Positions 32,566 through 41,346 of a DNA stretch of 45,329 nt are shown in pieces. The stretch covers positions 30,883-76,211 of the forward strand of contig JAJYLG010000007.1 in the NCBI GenBank assembly GCA_021787985.1, written 5' to 3'. The notes beneath the pieces were generated by a model. It made no database searches. It was not told where the DNA came from and was given only the letters and a program-made list of their open reading frames with translations. The DNA is from Chloroflexota bacterium (lineage in GTDB: Bacteria; Chloroflexota; Dehalococcoidia; DSGV01). Positions within the stretch are counted from its first letter, which is position 1. Each line of letters opens with the position of its first letter. Both the position numbers and the translations under genes were made by a program.

Positions 32566-33939
32566 ATGAAGGTGGCGATACCCTCCACGAGCGAAGACCG
32601 CGGGGGCGCGCTCGGCCCGCCGGGGGACCGCCGACCGCGGCGGGCGCTGCTGGCGGCCGTGTCGCTGCTGTCGCTGGCGTTCGTCGCCTGGCTCGCGGCC
32701 TCGACGGTGACACGAATCGGTCGCCGGACCGACCTCCTCGCCGCGGGAAGAAGCCTCTACCAGAGCAATTGCACCGAGTGTCACGGCGACCGCGGCTCGC
32801 GCATCCCCAGCATCCCGCTCGACTCGCCGCAGTTCCTGGCCGGGCTGGGGGGCGACGCAGCCGTGCGTCAGGTCGTCGCCGAGGGCAAAGGCATCATGCC
32901 CGCCTGGGGAAAGGAGCGGGGCGGGCCGCTATCGGACGAGCAGATCCGCCGCGTCGTGGAGTACGTGCTGTCGCCGGACGGCCTGATGGCGCCGCGCATC
33001 GGGAACGGACGCACGCTCTTCCTGCGCTATTGCCAGACGTGCCACGGCCCCAAGGGCAACCGCATCCCCGCCGCGCCGCTGAGCTCCGCGAGCTTCCTGC
33101 AGCAGCAGGGCGAGGCGGCGCTCGAGACGACCATCCGTGACGGACGTCGGTCGATGCTGGCGTTCGGCAAGGCCACAGGCGGGCCGTTCAGCGACACGGA
33201 CATCAAGCAGGTCGTCCTCTACCTCCAGGTGATGGCCGGCGCGATGTCGGGGGCTGCCCCCTCAACGCAGGCCGGCCCCGGACAGGAGCTCTTCGCGAAG
33301 AGCTGCGCGGCCTGCCACGGGGCGAAGGGCGACCAGATGAGCAACGCCAACCTGGCCTCCAAGGACTTCCTCAGCCGTTTGGGCAAGGAGGGGCTGGTCA
33401 AGACGATCATCCAGGGGAAGGGCGGCATGCCCGCGCTCGGCCAGGCCGCGGGCGGGTCGCTCAGCGACAGCGACATTCAGTCAGTGGCGGACTACCTCTT
33501 GCAGACCGCGGGCGCAGCCGCGAGTGGCGGGCCCAGTCCGGCTCCCACCGCTCCGCCCGGCGCGCTCAAGCCTGAGGCCGCCGGCGCCGCTCAACTCTTC
33601 CAGAAGACGTGCGCCGGCTGCCACAGCAAGCTCACGCTCCCCAAGATCGACCCCACGCTGGTGCGCAAGACGATCGAGAAGGGGATCGCGGACAAGGGGA
33701 TGCCCGCCTTCGCCGGGCGCCTCTCGGACGCCGACCTTGAGGCGCTGGTCAGTTATGTCGCGTCAGGCCAGGCCGCCGGCGCCCAGAACAACGGCAACCC
33801 CTTCTCCGGCGTCGTGCAGCACGTCAGCGGCTGGATCACGCGCCATCCCACGTTCGTGAAACAGAGCGGCTCGCAGCTCTGCCTCCAGTGCCACCAGCTC
33901 ACGTTTTGCTCGGGCTGCCACACCGCGACCAGCCGGTGA
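32566..33939 (+). CDS. Hexaheme cytochrome built from repeated cytochrome c modules
   Basis: 457 residues. One N-terminal membrane helix (about 25-45), then three near-identical modules of about 75-90 residues (CTECH, CQTCH and CAACH, each followed by a conserved Asp-Arg/Lys-Gly and MPAWG/MLAFG/MPALG), a fourth domain with CAGCH and GMPAF, and a C-terminal tail with closely spaced CLQCH and CSGCH. Starts 10 nt after the diheme gene. Hexaheme count is by motif. It was probably formed by tandem duplication of the module also seen in the previous gene. Likely an electron shuttle at the outer side of the membrane. Confidence 0.9.
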   Translation: MKVAIPSTSEDRGGALGPPGDRRPRRALLAAVSLLSLAFVAWLAASTVTRIGRRTDLLAAGRSLYQSNCTECHGDRGSRIPSIPLDSPQFLAGLGGDAAVRQVVAEGKGIMPAWGKERGGPLSDEQIRRVVEYVLSPDGLMAPRIGNGRTLFLRYCQTCHGPKGNRIPAAPLSSASFLQQQGEAALETTIRDGRRSMLAFGKATGGPFSDTDIKQVVLYLQVMAGAMSGAAPSTQAGPGQELFAKSCAACHGAKGDQMSNANLASKDFLSRLGKEGLVKTIIQGKGGMPALGQAAGGSLSDSDIQSVADYLLQTAGAAASGGPSPAPTAPPGALKPEAAGAAQLFQKTCAGCHSKLTLPKIDPTLVRKTIEKGIADKGMPAFAGRLSDADLEALVSYVASGQAAGAQNNGNPFSGVVQHVSGWITRHPTFVKQSGSQLCLQCHQLTFCSGCHTATSR

Positions 33940-34055
33940 CGGTGAGGAGCCCTCGATGGCGGCAGCTCAGGCACGGCAGGCACGGCAGGCACCGCGGCGA
34001 CCTCCACTCCAGCTCGCCGCCCGCCGGCTGACACCCGCGGCAGGGAGACACTCCC

Positions 34056-34922
34056 GTGATGAAGCTCCGCCTGCCGCGTAGGCGGCCGCCGGCGTCGCTG
34101 CTGACGCTCGGCCTGCTCGCCATGGTCCTGACGGCCGGGTTCCTCGTGGCGCGCTCCCACGGCGCCGGCCCGGTCCGCGGTGTCTCGGCCTCCACCCCGA
34201 CGATCCACGTCGCCGACCCGACGTTGATCGCGAGCGTGCGCTGCGAGCGCTGCCATGTCCTCAGTCGGCCGACCGCCGCCAACGCCGGCCTGCTGCCCTC
34301 CACCAAGGAGGGCTGCCTCGCCTGCCATCCGACCCAGCGCAAGCTGCTGACCGTGGCGGGCGTGCATCCGCCCTTCGCCCGCGGCGAGTGCACCGCGTGC
34401 CACGCCGCCCACCAGGCCGACCAGCCCAAGCTGCTCAAGGTGCCGGCCGGCGACCTCTGCACCACCTGTCACGCCGACAAGCGCAAGGACCAGGCGTCTC
34501 CCGGGGCTCATCCGCCCTTCGCCCAGGGGAGCTGCCTCGCCTGCCACGACCCACACGGCAGCGCCATCCGGCCCACCCTGCGGGCGGACGTCAAGACCCT
34601 CTGCTTCTCCTGCCACCAGCGCGTCGCGTCTCGCGACCTCGGCCTGGCGGTGCAGCACCCGCCGTTCGCCCAGGGGAGCTGCACCGCCTGCCACACGCCG
34701 CATGCCTCGACCGACCGGCCCCTGCTCCGGGCGCCGCTGCGTGACGTCTGCATGAGCTGCCACCAGGGCCGCCTGTTCCGCATGGACATCACCCACTGGC
34801 CGGTGGCCCAGGGACTTTGTCTGAGCTGCCACCTGCCGCACGCGTCGAAGTATGAGTCGCTGCTGCGCACGAATCAGTCCGAGCTATGCATGTCTTGCCA
34901 CCCAATGTGGGCGAAGCGGTAG
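34056..34922 (+). CDS. Decaheme cytochrome with paired CXXCH repeats
   Basis: 288 residues with ten CXXCH motifs, arranged as five doublets typical of the doubled-CXXCH family. Two or three copies share HPPFAxGxCxACHxxHxS. The N-terminus has an Arg-rich start and one hydrophobic helix (about 13-32), so it is a membrane-anchored, externally facing protein. AGGGAGACACTCCCGTG precedes the ATG. Of the 94-nt run before it, 33970-34000 holds a GGCACGGCA 10-bp tandem repeat. Ten hemes in about 240 residues give a dense, wire-like chain; the acceptor is unknown. Confidence 0.9.
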   Translation: MMKLRLPRRRPPASLLTLGLLAMVLTAGFLVARSHGAGPVRGVSASTPTIHVADPTLIASVRCERCHVLSRPTAANAGLLPSTKEGCLACHPTQRKLLTVAGVHPPFARGECTACHAAHQADQPKLLKVPAGDLCTTCHADKRKDQASPGAHPPFAQGSCLACHDPHGSAIRPTLRADVKTLCFSCHQRVASRDLGLAVQHPPFAQGSCTACHTPHASTDRPLLRAPLRDVCMSCHQGRLFRMDITHWPVAQGLCLSCHLPHASKYESLLRTNQSELCMSCHPMWAKR

Positions 34923-35046
34923 CGCAGGCGGGCAGCGCGACAGGGGCCAGCCGGATTCGGGGGATCTGGCTCCCCTATACCCGAAACATGACCTTCGATT
35001 CATGCGAGGACTTGTGAGCCATTTCACGATGAGAGAGGGAAAGGGG

Positions 35047-35067
35047 CGCCCGAGTCCACTTCGGGCG
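35047..35067 (+). promoter_or_regulatory. Hairpin before the TPR gene
   Basis: CGCCCGA (35047-35053) and TCGGGCG (35061-35067) form a 7-bp stem with a 7-nt loop, about 20 nt before the TPR start. A weaker stem GGGGA/TCCCC is at 34960-34975. Together they could end the decaheme transcript or set the level of downstream expression. Confidence 0.35.
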
Positions 35068-35077
35068 AACGGCGAGG

Positions 35078-36058
35078 TTGGACAACGTGGTCACGCGACA
35101 CCGAGGAAAGCTGACGGCAGATCGTCGGTCGATCCTTGACCGGCTGGTCCTCTGGACGGCGCTGGCGCTCATCCTCGCCATCGTCGGCTTCGTGAGCTTC
35201 TACTTAGCTGACCGGCCGCGCGCCGGCAACCCGAGCACCCTCGGCCAGGACACCGCCCGTGTCGAGGAGGCGGTCCGCGCCGACCCGAACGATTTCGGCG
35301 CTCGTGTGGCCCTCGCCGGGCTGTACTACGCCGACCGCCGCTATCGCGAGTCGGTCGAGCAGTACCGCGCGGCCCTGACCCTCAAGAAAGACAACGTGCC
35401 GGCGCTGGTGTCCCTCGGACGCGCGCTGGTCGCCGCCCATGACCCGGATGGGGCGATCGAGTCCCTCCAGAAGGTGATCGACGCCGCCAAGGGCGCCGAC
35501 GTCGCCGGAGACCTGGTCGAGGCCGCTTACTACTACCTCGGCCGCGCCTACATGGACAAGGGGCAGGCTGACCAGGCCATCTCGCAGCTCGAGCACGCCG
35601 TGTCCATCAGCCGCTCCGATTCGGACGCCTGGTACCTGCTCGGCGACGCCTACCTGCAGCAGGGCGACCTCGACCAGGCGATCAGGTCGCTGACGCAGGC
35701 CGTCCTCTTCGTGCCGGACTACGCCGAGGCGTACGACAAGCTGGTGGTCGCCTACGACCGCAAAGGCGCGGCGGCCGAGGGCCACTATGCGCGCGGCATG
35801 GCGGCCTTCGCGCGCAAGCGCTACTCCGACGCCGCGAAAGAGCTGCAGGCGACGCTCCAGGCGTCGCCTGACCTGGTGGTCGCGCAGGTCGGCCTCGGGC
35901 TGGTCTACGAGAGCCAGGGAGCGCACGCGCAGGCGGCGGCCGCCTACCAGCAGGCCCTGCGGCTCGAACCGAGCAACTTCAACGCGCGGGCGGGGCTGGC
36001 CCGCCTGGGCAGGCCGCTCCCCGCTGAGCCCACGACCGCCCCGACGGTGACACCATGA
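35078..36058 (+). CDS. Membrane-anchored TPR protein
   Basis: 326 residues. One transmembrane helix (about 23-43) is followed by at least six tetratricopeptide repeats (e.g. FGARVALAGLYYADRRYRES, ALVSLGRALVAAHDPDGAIE, AAYYYLGRAYMDKGQADQAI, AWYLLGDAYLQQGDLDQAI), ending in a Pro/Thr tail. TPRs bind partner proteins. The start is uncertain: TTG at 35078 abuts the only SD-like AGG, so GTG at 35087 may be the true start. It overlaps the next gene by ATGA. Between cytochrome genes it may help assemble or place cytochromes. Confidence 0.82.
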   Translation: MDNVVTRHRGKLTADRRSILDRLVLWTALALILAIVGFVSFYLADRPRAGNPSTLGQDTARVEEAVRADPNDFGARVALAGLYYADRRYRESVEQYRAALTLKKDNVPALVSLGRALVAAHDPDGAIESLQKVIDAAKGADVAGDLVEAAYYYLGRAYMDKGQADQAISQLEHAVSISRSDSDAWYLLGDAYLQQGDLDQAIRSLTQAVLFVPDYAEAYDKLVVAYDRKGAAAEGHYARGMAAFARKRYSDAAKELQATLQASPDLVVAQVGLGLVYESQGAHAQAAAAYQQALRLEPSNFNARAGLARLGRPLPAEPTTAPTVTP

Positions 36059-37152
36059 CTACCAACGAGCTTCCCAACCTCGGTGGCGGAGCGGCAGGAG
36101 CCAGGCCGCCCGCCGAGTCCAAGCGCCGGCGGACCTGGCTCGGCTGGGCGCGAGCGTGGCTGGCGGACCGGCCGACCTGGCTGAAGCTCGCCGTCCTGCT
36201 GGTGCTGCTCGCCCTGCTGGCCTACGTGGTGCTGCTCATCGCCCAGTACTGTCGCACTGGCAAGCCCGTCTCCGAGCTTCCCATCGTGCCGGCCCCCGTC
36301 CAGCAGCTTCTGGTGAAGCCGCCCCTCTACGCCAGCTCGTTGGCCGGCGTGCAGCGCCCGCTGGGCGTCGCCGTCGCGCCGGACGGCAAGGTCTTCGTCA
36401 CGGAGACCGGCGGCGAGCGCAAGGTCCACGTCTTCGACAGCAGCGGCCAGGAGATCGGCGCCTTCGCCCCGCCGGACACGACGCCCGGCTCGCGCACGCC
36501 CGTCTACGTGGCCGTGAGCCCCCAGGGCAAGGTCTACGTCAGCGACCGCAGCGCGAACGCGATCCAGATCTTCGGCGAGGACGGCTCGTACCTCGGCACC
36601 GTGCCCTCGCCGCTTGCCGGCGGGCACCCCTGGCAGCCGCTGGGGCTGACGTTCGACAAGGCCGGGAACCTGTACGTGACCGAGGTGACGGACGGGCAGC
36701 ACCGCGTGCTGGTGCTGGACCCGGAAGGCAAGCTCAAGCTCGAGTTCGGCAAGCAGGGCACCGCCGACGGCGAGTTCTGGTTCCCCAACGCCGTCACCGT
36801 CGACGGCGACGGCCGCATCTACGTCGCGGACAGCAACAACGGCCGTGTCCAGGTCTTCGACCCGGCGGGCAAGCTCCTGTACAAGATCGGCCGCGGCCTG
36901 GCGGCCGGGGACCTCTCCATGCCGCGCGGCATCGCCGTCGAGGGCAGCCGGCTGTTCGTGGTCGACGTCTCGCGGCAGGCGGTCCAGGTCTACCAGACCG
37001 GCGCCACACCGAAGTTCCTCTACGTCTTCGGCGAGGATGCGGCCGGGAACAGCACGTTCCAGTACCCAAACGGGCTCGCGATCGACAGCCGCGGCTGGGT
37101 TTACGTCACCGACCGCGAGAACAATCGCGTCCAGGTTTGGAGGCCGCAATGA
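36055..37152 (+). CDS. Membrane-anchored NHL-repeat beta-propeller protein
   Basis: 365 residues. One membrane helix (about 41-64), then about six NHL repeats forming a propeller; the repeat pattern PxGVAVAPDGKVFVTE, VYVAVSPQGKVYVSDR, LTFDKAGNLYVTE, VTVDGDGRIYVADSNN and IAVEGSRLFVVD is plain, ending GLAIDSRGWVYVTDRENNRV. Its start overlaps the TPR stop (ATGA), so the two are made together. Propellers of this type usually bind proteins or polymers. Position suggests a scaffold or chaperone for the flanking multiheme proteins; there is no catalytic motif to suggest an enzyme. Confidence 0.88.
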   Translation: MTTNELPNLGGGAAGARPPAESKRRRTWLGWARAWLADRPTWLKLAVLLVLLALLAYVVLLIAQYCRTGKPVSELPIVPAPVQQLLVKPPLYASSLAGVQRPLGVAVAPDGKVFVTETGGERKVHVFDSSGQEIGAFAPPDTTPGSRTPVYVAVSPQGKVYVSDRSANAIQIFGEDGSYLGTVPSPLAGGHPWQPLGLTFDKAGNLYVTEVTDGQHRVLVLDPEGKLKLEFGKQGTADGEFWFPNAVTVDGDGRIYVADSNNGRVQVFDPAGKLLYKIGRGLAAGDLSMPRGIAVEGSRLFVVDVSRQAVQVYQTGATPKFLYVFGEDAAGNSTFQYPNGLAIDSRGWVYVTDRENNRVQVWRPQ

Positions 37153-37285
37153 CGAACGAGGTCGCACGGGCCTGCGGCGAGCCGTTCCAGGAAGGCGTGG
37201 ACCGGCTCGCGCACAGCGCCTTACCGCGAACAAACCCGAAGGAGGTGCGGCAGATCGACTACCAACGAAAAGGAGGTGGTACGCC

Positions 37286-38233
37286 ATGAAGGCGTTAACC
37301 ATCGCCATCGCGGCCCTAGTCTGGGTCGCGGCGGTCGCGCTCGGCGTGGGAAAGGGGACGGTCTACGCGGACGCCGGCCCGCACCAGCACAACACGGGCG
37401 TGACGGCGGACAACTGCGCGGCCTGCCACCGGGCCCACACCGGCAACGCGCCGGAGCTGCTCGTCCAGGCGCAACCGGCCCTCTGCTACACGTGTCACGG
37501 CACGGGTGGGAGTGGCTCGTCGCTGGACGTGCAGGACGGCAAGTCCACTAGCCCGGCCGGTGCGCTGCGCGGCGGCGGGTTTGGCACTGCAATGATCGAC
37601 AGCGCGCACCCGACCGGACAACTGGCCGACCCGCCCAACACCGGCGGCACCATCCCGGTCCTTACCACCGCAGCGACGGTCAGCTCGTCCCATAGCGTGG
37701 ACAGCACCACCGTCACCGCCTGGGGCAACGGGGCGACCGGTGCGGGCGCGCCCATCCAGCTCCGCTGCGGCTCCTGCCACGACCCGCACGGCAACGGGAA
37801 CTATCGCATCTTGCGGCCGGACCCAAAGCAAAGCGGAGTGGCGCTGCCGGGCATCGCGATCGCGGATACTGGCACGCATACCTATGTGACGACCAACTAT
37901 TGGAACGTGAGCTACACGGAGAACGCCAACGTCGATCCGAACATCTCCGCGTGGTGCAGCACGTGCCACACCCGCTACCTGGCGGACAACGGCGGCCCCA
38001 CAACGCCTCTTAGCGGCGACACGATCTTCACCTATCGCCACGAGACGAACGACACGGCGGCTGGACTGCCGATCTGCATCCAGTGCCACGTGGCACACGG
38101 GTCGAACGCCAGCGTGGCTGGCACGACGTACTCGAGTAACGTGAACTGGCCCAACGGATCGCCGGGCGGCACGGACAGCAGGCTGTTGCGGATCGACAAC
38201 CGCGGCGTCTGCCAGATGTGCCACAACCGCTAA
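37286..38233 (+). CDS. Secreted hexaheme cytochrome
   Basis: 315 residues. A Sec signal peptide (MKALTIAIAALVWVAAVALG, cleavage near VYA-DAG at about 29-32) precedes six CXXCH motifs: CAACH, CYTCH, CGSCH, CSTCH, CIQCH and CQMCH. Ser/Thr/Asn-rich spacers separate the motifs widely, as in extracellular multiheme proteins. AAGGAGG lies 8 nt before the ATG. A second AAGGAGGTG 31 nt upstream fronts a 14-codon GTG frame ending in an ATGA overlap; I do not count it as a gene. CXXCH-followed-by-xxH segments (e.g. CHRAHTGN, CHDPHGNG) resemble those of the octaheme protein that follows. Confidence 0.88.
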   Translation: MKALTIAIAALVWVAAVALGVGKGTVYADAGPHQHNTGVTADNCAACHRAHTGNAPELLVQAQPALCYTCHGTGGSGSSLDVQDGKSTSPAGALRGGGFGTAMIDSAHPTGQLADPPNTGGTIPVLTTAATVSSSHSVDSTTVTAWGNGATGAGAPIQLRCGSCHDPHGNGNYRILRPDPKQSGVALPGIAIADTGTHTYVTTNYWNVSYTENANVDPNISAWCSTCHTRYLADNGGPTTPLSGDTIFTYRHETNDTAAGLPICIQCHVAHGSNASVAGTTYSSNVNWPNGSPGGTDSRLLRIDNRGVCQMCHNR

Positions 38234-38246
38234 CGATCGAGAGCGG

Positions 38247-38277
38247 CTGGGGGGAGGCCAGCCTTCCCTCCCCCCAG
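38247..38277 (+). terminator. Strong hairpin between the hexaheme and octaheme genes
   Basis: CTGGGGGGAGG (38247-38257) and CCTCCCCCCAG (38267-38277) form a perfect 11-bp stem with a 9-nt loop, 14 nt after the stop and 20 nt before the next start. There is no T-tract. It may attenuate read-through or protect the upstream mRNA, giving more hexaheme than octaheme protein. Confidence 0.5.
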
Positions 38278-38297
38278 GCCAGCACGGTGAGCAACGG

Positions 38298-41200
38298 ATG
38301 TCGAGGAAGGCGATGCGATCGGCGGACCGCCGGCCCTGGAGGACAAGGAACGTCGCGGCAGCCCTGACCGTGGCCCTGCTGCTGGCCTGGGCCGTGGCGG
38401 CGGGCGCGGCGGCGGCCCTGGGCGGTGACGCGGGACTGCGCGGTGCGTCCGTCCTGGCGGCCGTCACGAGCACCTCTACCGCGACTCCGACGCCTACCGC
38501 CGGACCGTCTTCGACCGCCACCGCGACGCCGAGCCCCTCGAACACACCCACACCGACCGCGACCGCCACCCCGGCAAGCGATCCAACCCCGGCGCCCGCG
38601 CCGACCGCGACCACCGGCCCTCCCCCGGGATGGACCCGCGTCGGTCCCGCCGGAGCCGAGGTGACCGCCGGCCCGGTCAGCGTCCGCTTCCCGCCCGGCG
38701 CGGTCGGCCAGCCGGTCGACGTCGCGATCGCGCCGCTCCTCGACCTCTCCGGCCCCGGCTCGGCGCGCGCGCTGATCGCGTTCCGCCTCGACGTCACCGA
38801 TGCGGCTGGCGGCTCCGCCGTCACCACCTTCAGCCGCCCGCTGGGCATCAGCGTCAAGCTGGCCGCTCCAGAGCTGGGCGGCGCGCGTCCCGAGAAGCTC
38901 GTCCTCGCCCGGCTGCGCCAGGACGCGCCGTGGAGCGCGCTGCCGTCGCGCGTCGACGCCGCGTCCCTTACCGCCGAGGCGGCGGAGAGCGGCACCTTCG
39001 CCGTCCTTTCGCACGCTCCAGCGCGGCCGGTCGATGTGACCTTCGACCGCGAGACGGACGCGCCGGCCGAAGGGCGACACCGCGTCGAGCCGGGCGGCCC
39101 GCTGCGCGTCACAGTCAGCATGAAACCCACGGGCGACATTTACGCCGCCGTGCTCTTTGAGTCCATCCCCCCCGGGTGGACCGTGCAGGACAGCGGCGGC
39201 GCCACCCGCTCGGCCGACAGCTCGCAGCTCATCTGGCAGCTCGGCGACGTCGACGCCGGCGCCGCCATCACGCGCGACTACACGGTCATCGCGCCGCCCT
39301 TCGCCGCCGTCGCCCGGACGGCCCGCTTCCAGACGCGCCTGGTGCACGAGGCGGGCGCGGTCGAGGGTCCGGCGTGGTCCGCCCTGGTCGCGCCGAAGGT
39401 GATCGTCGCCCATGTGACCATCGGCCGGATCGACCGCGAGACCGGCCGGGCGGACTACGGCTCGGAGGACTCGCCGCTATCGGGTGAGCCGCGCTTCGAG
39501 GTCTTCCGCCTCCGCTTCCAGGTGCGCAACGCGGACTCGACGGCGGCACAGTGGGCGCCACGGCTCGAGTACCGCCCAGCCGGGAGCGGCGCGTTCGAGC
39601 CGGTGCCCGACCGTGATCCGAAGCTCGGCGTGCCGTTCTACGCCGCGCGCGAACGCCGCGTCGACTCCGACGACGAGCTCATCGCCCCCGCCGACGTCCG
39701 CATGCACGAGCGGGACGATGCCGAGGAGCGGCCGGCAGACGGCCAGCGCTTCACCGGGCCGAACCCGGCCCCGAAGCTCGCGCTGCCGCCGCGCTCCTAC
39801 ACCGAGGTGGAGTTCAGCGTGCGCGCCACGGCCGATGCCGCCTGGCTCGCCTCGTACGAGTTCCTCCTCAGCGACAACGGGCGCCCGCTGCCCGGAGCAG
39901 CGACCGCCACCGTAGCGCTCGGGCCCGAGCCGCCCGTGACCCTCTCGCCGGGACAGCGCGAGGGCACCTGGGTCGCCCCGGGGCGCGGGACCGCCGCCGA
40001 TCCGGCCTCGGGCCGGCATCCGCTGCTGGCGGCGGCCGGTCCGCCGGCTCCGCCCGCGCCGCCGAGCCTGCTGGCCGCCGGGGCGTTTACCTCGCCGCAC
40101 GGCGGCTACGGCGCGGCGGCCGACACCTGCGCGCTCTGCCATCGCACGCACACCGGGGACAACAAGAACCTGCTGACGTACGGGGAGCCGCAGAGCAACC
40201 TCTGCCTGAGCTGCCACGACGGCACCGGCGCCAGCAGCAACGTCGCGGGTCAGTACAGCGACGCGAACGTGCCGGCGAACGACAGCGCGACGAGCTCCTT
40301 CTACTCGCACGCCGCGACGACCGCGACGAGCCACACCAGCGCGCTGGTGAACGAGTTCGGCGGGGTGCTCAACCGCCACAGCGAGTGCGGCGACTGCCAC
40401 AACCCGCACCGGGCCAGCGGCGCCGCGCCCGCGATGACGAGCAGCGGCTGGACCGCGTCCGGCCCGCTGACCGGGATCTCGGGTGTGACAGTGACCAACG
40501 GCGGCGCCGGCACCGCGCCCAGCTACACCTGGACGACGGGCATCAGCTACGAGTACCAGCTCTGCCTCAAGTGTCACTCGGGTTTCACGCAGCTCCTCAG
40601 CTACACCAAGCAGTCGTACATGAAGCTGGACAAGGGGACGGAGCTCAACCCCAGCAACGCCTCCTACCACCCCATCGAGGCGCCGGGAACGAACACGACC
40701 ACCCGCATGGCGAACAGCCTGGCCGGCACCTCCCCCTACAAGCTCTGGAACTTCACCACGGGCTCGACGGTCCGGTGCGTGAGCTGCCACGGCGACTACC
40801 GCCTGGCGGGTTCCGCTCCGGCCGCTGGGGCGCAGCTCGCGCCGCACACCAGCCAGTACCGGGGCCTGCTGATGAACAACTACCGCGGCCGCGACCTCAA
40901 GCCGGTGGCGGCGACCAACAGCTACACCGCCTCCGACTTCGCGCTCTGCTTCCAGTGCCACGCCGAGGCGCCGTTCGTGGACACGTCGGGCAACCAGCGA
41001 ACGGACACCAACTTCCGTTTCCACGGCTTCCACCTGAGCAAGATCTACGACAACCCCGGCGGCGGCGGCGCCAGCACGGACATCGACACCGCCGACGCCG
41101 GGCAGGGCAACGCCATCTGCGCGGAGTGCCACTACCGCATCCACTCGACGACCTACGGGGTGAGCGGGGTCGGCAACGCGCGCCTGGTGAACTTCGCCCC

Positions 41201-41321
41201 GAACGTGCAGCCCAACTCGATGGGGCAGGGCCCTACCTGGACCTACACGGCCGGCAATCCGGACACCGGGCGCTGCTCGCTACGGTGTCACGGGCAGAAC
41301 CACGGCAACTATGGCTATTGA
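38298..41321 (+). CDS. Large secreted octaheme cytochrome with beta-rich N-terminal region
   Basis: 1007 residues. A signal peptide or anchor (about 20-42) and a Thr/Pro/Ala linker (about 55-110) lead to a ZU5-like beta domain (VTAGPVSVRFPPGAVGQPVD), a DUF11-like beta domain (VEPGGPLRVTVSMKPTGD and ITRDYTV) and further beta segments to about residue 590. The last 400 residues hold seven CXXCH motifs (CALCH, CLSCH, CGDCH, CLKCH, CVSCH, CFQCH, CAECH) plus a final CSLRCH, a CX3CH-type variant. The beta part may display the heme part at the surface. ATG at 38298 has GGTGAG upstream; ATG at 38313, after GAGGAAGG, is equally possible. hemA follows 25 nt downstream. Confidence 0.85.
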   Translation: MSRKAMRSADRRPWRTRNVAAALTVALLLAWAVAAGAAAALGGDAGLRGASVLAAVTSTSTATPTPTAGPSSTATATPSPSNTPTPTATATPASDPTPAPAPTATTGPPPGWTRVGPAGAEVTAGPVSVRFPPGAVGQPVDVAIAPLLDLSGPGSARALIAFRLDVTDAAGGSAVTTFSRPLGISVKLAAPELGGARPEKLVLARLRQDAPWSALPSRVDAASLTAEAAESGTFAVLSHAPARPVDVTFDRETDAPAEGRHRVEPGGPLRVTVSMKPTGDIYAAVLFESIPPGWTVQDSGGATRSADSSQLIWQLGDVDAGAAITRDYTVIAPPFAAVARTARFQTRLVHEAGAVEGPAWSALVAPKVIVAHVTIGRIDRETGRADYGSEDSPLSGEPRFEVFRLRFQVRNADSTAAQWAPRLEYRPAGSGAFEPVPDRDPKLGVPFYAARERRVDSDDELIAPADVRMHERDDAEERPADGQRFTGPNPAPKLALPPRSYTEVEFSVRATADAAWLASYEFLLSDNGRPLPGAATATVALGPEPPVTLSPGQREGTWVAPGRGTAADPASGRHPLLAAAGPPAPPAPPSLLAAGAFTSPHGGYGAAADTCALCHRTHTGDNKNLLTYGEPQSNLCLSCHDGTGASSNVAGQYSDANVPANDSATSSFYSHAATTATSHTSALVNEFGGVLNRHSECGDCHNPHRASGAAPAMTSSGWTASGPLTGISGVTVTNGGAGTAPSYTWTTGISYEYQLCLKCHSGFTQLLSYTKQSYMKLDKGTELNPSNASYHPIEAPGTNTTTRMANSLAGTSPYKLWNFTTGSTVRCVSCHGDYRLAGSAPAAGAQLAPHTSQYRGLLMNNYRGRDLKPVAATNSYTASDFALCFQCHAEAPFVDTSGNQRTDTNFRFHGFHLSKIYDNPGGGGASTDIDTADAGQGNAICAECHYRIHSTTYGVSGVGNARLVNFAPNVQPNSMGQGPTWTYTAGNPDTGRCSLRCHGQNHGNYGY

Positions 41322-41346
41322 CATGGTGCACAGGGAGGAGCGCCCG

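Noticed and set aside
37245-37289. 14-codon GTG frame ending in an ATGA overlap with the hexaheme gene
   Set aside because: Its possible ribosome site overlaps the start codon itself, and the cytochrome has a good site of its own; a leader peptide cannot be excluded but is not supported.
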